This document shows positions 58,415 through 64,000 of a stretch of DNA of 64,000 nucleotides, one piece after another. A model generated the notes under the pieces. That model saw only the letters and a list, made by a program, of their open reading frames with translations, was not told the DNA's origin and made no database searches. The position numbers and the translations under genes were made by a program. Within the stretch, counting starts at the first letter, position 1. Each line of letters starts with the position of its first letter. Source of the stretch: Aurantiochytrium sp. KH105. Its lineage: Eukaryota; Sar; Bigyra; Thraustochytrida; Thraustochytriidae. The DNA lies in NCBI GenBank assembly GCA_003116975.1, contig BGKB01000044.1, forward strand, positions 632,940 to 696,939, in the 5' to 3' direction.

Positions 58415-59464
58415 ATGCTGACGCAGAGCGGAAGAGCAGTGGCCGCGGGCGCGGCGCGGAGACTTGGACTTCGCGGCCTGAGCTCCGCGCAGCCGGGCGG
58501 CGACCTGCCTCGGGATGCGTTCGGCGCGGCAGTGCTCAAGTTTGCAAATGGCGACGACGCCGCGGGACTCGAGGCCGCGGAGCAGCTCGCAGCGGCGCGA
58601 ATCGCTGAGGTGCGCGACGGCAAGCCGACTCTGGAAGGCGGATCAGACGTTGTCGTTGACATTGGCATTGAACGGGGGCTGTGGCTTCAGACCAAGGTGG
58701 GCGAGGCGCTTGGACGTCAGGACGAGGCCTTTACGCGCGCAGGCTTCAAGGTCGGGGCGACCAATGCTGCCGGCCAGAAGCGACTTGGGCTCGAGGAGCC
58801 CTTTTACGGGGAGCTGTACCGACAGACGGTACTGCTGAGCCAAGACGCGGACAGCGCAGTCACACACGCTGCGCTCAGCACACGCGGCATTGAAGCCGAG
58901 TGGGCCTTCATTCTTGCCGAGGATCTCCCGCCACGGACACCAAATGGGGCGCCGTATTCGCGCGCAGATGTCGCTCGTATTGTGCACGCCGTGGCTCCAA
59001 GCATTGAGGTCACTGCAACTCGCTCTGTGTCTCCGGCTGCGCCTGGTATCTTTCTTGCAGATGGCGCCGGCAACGGTTCGGTGTTGCTGGGCGCCAAGTC
59101 ATTGTGGCGCGATGTCAACGATACCGAGGTGCAAGGCGCCGATGCGATGGTGGTGACGACATCAATGGACAACGAAGTCAAGTGCCGTGGAGATGGCACA
59201 CAAGTCTTGGGCCACCCGCTCGAGGGTTTTCTTTGGCTTTGCAACCGGACAGACCGCCCTGCGTTTTCAAAGGGTGATGTAATTCTTAGCGGTGCGGCCA
59301 ATGGCGTGCTTCCTCTTCCGGCCTCTTCCTTGCCGGCTTCTGTGGCGGTTGAGTTTCATGGCTGGGGCTGTCTTGACCTCACGATTGATAGTGTGTCGTG
59401 GGTCGAGTCCAAGAAGGAAGATTTCGCGGTGGGCGCCCGGCCGTTCGTCTCTAGCGATCTCTAG
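58415..59464 (+). CDS. 2-keto-4-pentenoate hydratase-like protein (MhpD/FAH superfamily), probably mitochondrial
   Basis: A 349-residue protein from ATG at 58415; the frame is open upstream to a TTG. The N-terminus (MLTQSGRAVAAGAARRLGLR, then GLSSAQ) is rich in Arg, Ala, Leu and Ser with no acidic residue, as in a mitochondrial targeting peptide. The mature part matches the hydratase group of the fumarylacetoacetase-like superfamily: GFKVGATNAAGQKRLGLEEP, EAEWAFILAEDL, APSIEVTATR, and GAANGVLPLP near the C-terminus. Bacterial members hydrate 2-hydroxypentadienoate in meta-cleavage pathways. Length is greater than MhpD (about 270), mainly at the N-terminus and in loops. The real substrate in a eukaryote is unknown. 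Confidence 0.82.
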   Translation: MLTQSGRAVAAGAARRLGLRGLSSAQPGGDLPRDAFGAAVLKFANGDDAAGLEAAEQLAAARIAEVRDGKPTLEGGSDVVVDIGIERGLWLQTKVGEALGRQDEAFTRAGFKVGATNAAGQKRLGLEEPFYGELYRQTVLLSQDADSAVTHAALSTRGIEAEWAFILAEDLPPRTPNGAPYSRADVARIVHAVAPSIEVTATRSVSPAAPGIFLADGAGNGSVLLGAKSLWRDVNDTEVQGADAMVVTTSMDNEVKCRGDGTQVLGHPLEGFLWLCNRTDRPAFSKGDVILSGAANGVLPLPASSLPASVAVEFHGWGCLDLTIDSVSWVESKKEDFAVGARPFVSSDL

Positions 59465-61984
59465 AATGCCTCTTGTAGGTTCGATCCTTCCTCTTCGATT
59501 GTCAGGTTTCTCGTCGCTTCGGGGCGTGTTGCAACAGGCAGCAAAAACCACACCAAAAACGTTGAATTATAAGCATAGTTCTTTTTCTTTCTTTTACTGG
59601 GCCTGCTACTTTCGGGCCGCTTCTTTTGTGCTCTGTGTGCGCCCCGTGTCTGTCGCATACGTACGAGATACATGCATACTACGCATACATGCCAACTCTC
59701 GTGCACCGCGACTCTCCCTCTCTTTCTTCCTAGCCTGCCTGCAGCAGCTGCCTGCGTTCGTCTTCCTGCTTCTGTGGTCATGCATTATGCATCGGCTGGG
59801 TCGAGGCGGAAGATGCCAGCCGCTCTTTCAGCAGCCATGGTTCTGGTTGGAACGAGCAGAGAAGGCAGCTGCAGAGCGGAGCAGAGTGGCACGCTCCAGC
59901 AGTTTTACTGCTCGGCGGTCGGTGGTGCGCAGAAACCAGAAAAGAAAAACGCACGGTTGCAGTGGCAGCAGCAGCAGCAGCAACAAGTTTTCCAAAACCG
60001 CGCATGCGGCTTCTTCCGAGCCGTCGTCGACGTCATCGGCCCCAGTGATCACTCATCATTCACTCACGTAATGCAGTGCAGTGCGGAGCAGAGCAGAGCA
60101 GAGCAGAGCAGTGCAGTGCAGAGCGCAGTGCTGCCAGCATGGCAGCTATCTCCTGTCATGCCACTGCTGCCATCAATGATTGCTGCCATCGCTGCCCTGC
60201 TGGTTGATTGAACAGGAACAGCACCGCTGCCGGTCGGTGCTCGTGCGGTGCAAAGTCCGGGCTCTTGGCTACGGTTGGACCTTTGACACAAGCCAGCAGC
60301 CAGAGCAGATGCAGCTGCTGACAGCATCAGCATCAGCGTCAGGCAATGAATGGCAACATGCATGCCAGACTTAGACCGGCCGCACCTGCGGCAGCCAGAG
60401 GCATGGACGTACGACGCGATCTTGCTCGCAGCGACGTCCTAACGATGCGCAGGCGACCGCACGACATCTTCGGGAGCCTCGGCCTGTGTCTGCACTGGAG
60501 CAGCTGCAGCCACGGCAGCTGCCAGCTGCCCCGCTGAAGCGAGCGAGGGGCGAATCCGCCTGCCTCTGCGTCATGCATTCCTCAACTCTTTTCGCACATC
60601 ACCCCACTGCTTGGCCTCCGCGCTGCTGCTGCAGCAATGCAGCTGCTGCTGGCGGCAGGCTACGGCATCGTCACCGCTCCGAGCCGTCCCGGAGCGAGAT
60701 CTTGCGCCCGCCAGGCCCGGCCCGCCTGCCGTGCTGCTGCACACGAGCCGCGCTGCGCTCGCATCGTCTGCGCCGCGTACGCCAAAACTGCGCTGGCCTG
60801 GCAAGAAAGCTAAGAAGAAGAAAGTCTTCGGAAAGACCCATCCAGCTGCGCCCAACTGCGACCAACTGCGACCCAGGACTTGGCCGGCGCGAGACGGCGC
60901 GAGCGCGCCTCGCACAGACGAAGCAGCCCGACCCGCGTGCGAGTTCTGGGGCTCTCTCTGCTGCCGCACGCTCTGCCCGCCCGCCTGCTGGCTGGCTTGC
61001 CTGCCTGCCTGCCTGCACTGCTTGCGCATTCTCCGCCGCCGCTGCCGCAGGGCGCGGGCGCACGGTGCGCACGGTGCGCCGGGCGGGACCAAGCGGGAGC
61101 TGCCTGCTTGCCTGCCTGCCTGCCATGGCGCCGGCATCGCGGCGAGGAGTCGCGAGCTGGCGAGGCGGCTTGACCTGAGCGCTGGGCCGGGCAGGGGCGA
61201 GGCTGCGTCCACCCCGGGCGTCGCTCTCGCGGAGGCGTCGGCTTCCCGCGGGTCTTGTCTTGGCGCCTGCCGGGCGCCCGCCTCGCTCGCTCGCTCGCAG
61301 GCGATGAGATGATCAATGAGCTGCTGCACCTGCAGTTTCCCGCGAGGCGCCCCGCTTCCGCGCGAGCGCCTTCTGCGCAGACGCCGTAGCGGCGGGCGAG
61401 CGTGCGTGCGGTGCGTGCGTGCGTGCGTGCGGTGCGAGCGTGCGTGCGAGAGACGGGACGTACGCGGTGCGGCGGCGGCCGAGCGCGAGCCTCGCACTCT
61501 GTTCAGGCGCGTACGCGCTGGGCTGCAACTGAAGAGGCGGGACGCGCCGCGCCATGGCGAGCTCGAGCCCTATCGAGCTTGAAGCGTGGGCTCCTGCCCG
61601 CCCTCCGCGGCGGAGAGGATGTTCTGAAAGGAGGCCTGATGTGAGGCCTGTGGCCGCTCGCATCGCTGCCAGCGCGGGCGCGAGAGCCGCGGAGGATGCG
61701 GAGGAGCGGAGGAGCGAGGTGGAGGCCGGTTCGGGCGCGCGCAAGGGCGGTTCATAGTGGCATACGCGGCTCCGCATCCTGGATCTGGAGGCGACGCCGC
61801 CGGCGACGACGATGGCCACGGCGCGGGGAGCGAGGCCCGGCTTCGGGGCCACTCCGGACGTCGGCCGGGAAAGGCGGGGCTGATCTGCAGCTGGTCTCGC
61901 GAAGTGTCGGCGGCGCGAGAGGAGATGAAGATGCGCGGCACGGACCGCAAGATGGACGGACGCTCGACCTCGAGACCCTGCGTG

Positions 61985-62060
61985 GGAAGAGCAGAGCAGC
62001 GCAGAGCAGCGCAGAGAAGCGCAGAGCAGCGTAGAGCAGCGTAGAGCAGCGCAGAGCAAG
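61985..62060. repeat. (GCAGA)n-type pentanucleotide repeat
   Basis: About fifteen degenerate units of GCAGA/GCGCA in a head-to-tail run. Confidence 0.85.
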
Positions 62061-62629
62061 GGCTGTGCAGGTCGAGAACGCTGGCAGCGTAAGCGGCTGC
62101 GGCGCGCACGTACACCAGGCTTGGCCATGGAAAGCGCGCGCAAGGCGTGGCAAAGCGCGCAAAGCATGCAAAAACAGAGAAAGCTGAGCTCCAGGAAGAG
62201 GCGCGCTCCCGGTACTTTGGGGCTGCCATGAACCCGCTAGGAGGGTCCTAGGCCGAGGCGTAGCTGAGGATCGCGCTCGAGGGCGCAGTTGCAAGGGCCA
62301 GGTCGTAGACGGTTTGTATCGGTAATGCTAGGACCAAGCGGCACCGGACCCGGCGGCACTCTTCTGATCCTGTTTTTCTTTTGGGGTTATTGCTTCATCC
62401 ATGGGCTATCCTCGCCTCCGCTGCCGCAGCAGCCGCTACCGCGCGCGAGATCGAGCCGCGGAAACCCGAGAGAGACTCGCGGCGAGACCCCTCTCACGGC
62501 GGAGGCAGAGCTCTGCGCCGCCTTCGTCCTGGCTTCTCGCGCAAAGGCGGAGGCGGCGATCGCGCATGGGGCGATTCGGTATAGCATAAATGAAGAAGTG
62601 AATACATGGAGCAAACGAATGAACAATGG

Positions 62630-62835
62630 CGGGGCGCAAGTCGGGTATCCCGGGATAACGCAGTGTGCGCGGCGGGGATAGGCCACTTGCGGCGCCTCCC
62701 GGCCCGGAAGCAAGGAGAGGCGAGCAAGAGCAAGGAAAGGAAGAAGAGGCCTTGGGAGGGACGCGGTACCGCGGCGGCAAGTGGGTTATCGGCGGCGGCA
62801 AGTGGAGAATGCGGCGGCGCAAGTTCGAGCGCGCA
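62630..62835 (+). promoter_or_regulatory. Array of GCGCAAGT-type elements near the right end
   Basis: Plus-strand CAAGT cores lie at about 62638 (GCGCAAGTCGGGTATC), 62778 (CGGCAAGTGGGTTATC), 62799 (CGGCAAGTGGAGAATG) and 62820 (GCGCAAGTTCGAG). The last three are 21 bases apart. One unit near 62683 is reversed. The array points toward the partial gene at 63826, about 1 kb away, or toward an unrecognised transcript in between. Same element as upstream of the bZIP, CCT5 and TRIM-like genes. Confidence 0.45.
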
Positions 62836-63133
62836 GTGCGCACAGCAAACTCGAAAAGGCTGGCAGAGCGAGCGGCGCAGACCCGAGCGATCTCTCGCTC
62901 GTGCCGCGACCCACTCGCGCTCCCTCCCTCCCTCCCTGCCTCCCTTCGCCCCTCCCTCCCGCCCGCGCAGGCGCCGGCCGGAGCGGAGAGAGAGCGGGAC
63001 GGAGACCGCGCCGGCGGCGCCGCGGGAGGCCCGGGCGGCGAGCGAGCGCGGCTGCGTGCGAGGGCGCGGCGCGGGCCAGGGAGGAGGAGAAGGCGGCGCT
63101 GGTTTTGAACTTTTCCATCTCCATCTCCATTTC

Positions 63134-63163
63134 ATCCATCTCATCTCATCTCATCTCATCTCA
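63134..63163. repeat. (CATCT)n pentanucleotide repeat
   Basis: About six perfect to near-perfect units of CATCT/ATCTC. Confidence 0.88.
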
Positions 63164-63825
63164 ACCCGGCTCGGCGGCAACTCCTCGCAGCTGTCCATCG
63201 CCGCAGCTGTCCATCGCGGCGTCCTTGCCGCGGCGAGGAAGCGAGCTCGCGTCGGCCCCCTCGCCCCCGCGGAGCGGCCCCCGCCGCTGCGGACGGGGAG
63301 AGAGAGGCCGAGGAGGCGGGCGGCTGCGCGAAGGGCCAGTCGCTGCGCGCCAAAAGCGGCCAGAGGCAGGCAGGGCCAGGCAAAAAAAAAGCGCACGCGC
63401 GCCGCGGACCTGCTGCGCGGGACGGAGGCGGGCGCGGACGAGGACGGCGAGGAGGGCGGCCCGAGGGAGAGGAGAGGGAGAGAGCTAGCTGCCTGCAGAA
63501 GCGCCGGCGGTAGCGCCGGCGGTAGCGCCAGCGTCGGCCTGCGTCGGCCTGCGTGGACAGGTAGGAAAAAAGGACTCAGGCCCCTCGTGGGACGCACACG
63601 CGATAAACCAGCCCGCGGAAGAGACGAGAGCGAGACCAGGCCACTCGACGTTGCAAGTCCGCGCTGCTGCTCCGCCACGGCCCCGGGAAAGGGTAGAGCG
63701 GGTGTTGTCTCGATCGAAGCTTGTTGTTCTTTTCTCTAGAGGCACCGTACGCGCATGGCCGTGGTCAGTCTTCATTGACAAGAAGCGGATCTCCAGCTCC
63801 GACGACAGCCACAAGCAACCACGCC

Positions 63826-64000
63826 ATGCAGCAGCACTCACCGACCAACGGTGGTCTGCGCAAAGGGCGCGCCGCCAAGCGAGACTTCAAAAGCCGTCTG
63901 GAAAATGCATGCCAGATCCATGGCACGACCTTGGAGCGAGCCCGGGTGCCCGTGCGCGGCAGCCGCAAGGTCACCTACGTTCTCGACTGGGGCCGCGTTA
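63826..64000 (+). CDS. N-terminal fragment of an unknown protein, running off the window
   Basis: From ATG at 63826 the frame stays open to the last base (58 codons). It begins MQQHSPTNGGLRKGRAAKR and continues to VPVRGSRKVTYVLDWGRV. It is basic at first and then looks like a folded domain start. The frame is also open for some codons upstream of the ATG. I do not recognise the family; the rest lies beyond the window. Confidence 0.45.
   Translation, partial: MQQHSPTNGGLRKGRAAKRDFKSRLENACQIHGTTLERARVPVRGSRKVTYVLDWGRV

Larger units (their letters stand above)
59465..63825. other. Second long stretch without a recognisable gene
   Basis: The first ~250 bases look like the 3' flank of the hydratase gene. 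The rest is GC-rich with CAG/CTG-rich DNA (about 59960-59985 and scattered to 60660), GAGCA repeats (about 60085-60110), GCAGA repeats (about 61985-62060) and CATCT repeats (63134-63163). All open frames are Arg/Ala/Ser/Gly-rich low-complexity translations. An element array lies at 62630-62835. No coding gene is supported; a noncoding RNA or short exons cannot be excluded. Confidence 0.5.

Noticed and set aside
59470-59500. tRNA-like T-arm sequence GGTTCGATCC
   Set aside because: Flanking bases do not form a T stem and no A box or acceptor stem pairs around it.
62606-63739. 377-codon plus-strand open frame
   Set aside because: Arg/Gly/Ala/Ser low complexity across CATCT repeats and the element array; no domain.

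Overview
This 64 kb window is nuclear DNA of a eukaryote. It holds protein genes with eukaryote-only families (CCT chaperonin epsilon subunit, myosin, Cdc34-type E2, F-box, SET, RING/B-box, ataxin-2, Orai), spliceosomal-type introns, AATAAA signals and many microsatellites. Genes are GC-rich, mostly single-exon, and set 0.1 to 1.5 kb apart. That style, with the mix of families, fits a unicellular protist. A labyrinthulomycete (thraustochytrid) or other stramenopile is my best guess, but this is inference; no marker in the window proves it. One unresolved base at 1961 shows this is an assembly. No bacterial, plasmid or CRISPR content is seen, and no recognisable retroviral, Polinton or transposase gene.

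Layout. 0-4 kb: the C-terminal tail of an RGG-box RNA-binding protein, a bZIP factor and a flavin monooxygenase. 4.9-11.5 kb: two tandem Patched/Dispatched-like membrane proteins that are close paralogs. 11.8-20.5 kb: a double-PDZ zinc-ribbon protein, a quinone-oxidoreductase-like MDR protein, an unknown acidic protein, a Cdc34-like E2 and an F-box protein. The last two are both possible parts of SCF ubiquitin ligation and are convergent neighbours. 21.8-29.3 kb: an unconventional myosin, a PP2C phosphatase fused to four CCCH zinc fingers, and a glucose-6-phosphate 1-epimerase-like enzyme. 29.7-42 kb: a WD40-Roc-COR-TIR protein, CCT5, a spliced histidine phosphatase, ataxin-2 and a SET-domain protein. 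42-51 kb: a long stretch without a recognisable gene, very GC-rich and full of short repeats, ending in an AT-richer block with two tandem duplications. 51-59.5 kb: an Orai-like channel, lumazine synthase, a TRIM-like RING/B-box/coiled-coil protein, a DUF707-like protein with polyglutamine, a spliced isochorismatase-like hydrolase and a 2-keto-4-pentenoate hydratase-like enzyme. 59.5-63.8 kb: a second repeat-rich stretch without a gene; then the start of a gene cut by the window edge.

Most interesting. (1) The WD40-Roc-COR-TIR protein has the layout of an innate-immune or cell-death sensor: propeller, GTPase, TIR with a glutamate at the NADase position. (2) A ~21-22 bp element with core GCGCAAGT recurs in arrays of 3-8 units upstream of at least three genes (bZIP, CCT5, TRIM-like) and again near the right end, always in the orientation of the downstream gene. 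It looks like an undescribed promoter element. (3) The PP2C-4xCCCH fusion is unusual. (4) A TRIM-like protein ends in a possible CaaX box. Where the first in-frame codon of an open frame was GTG or TTG, I used the first good ATG as the start; those choices are stated per gene.
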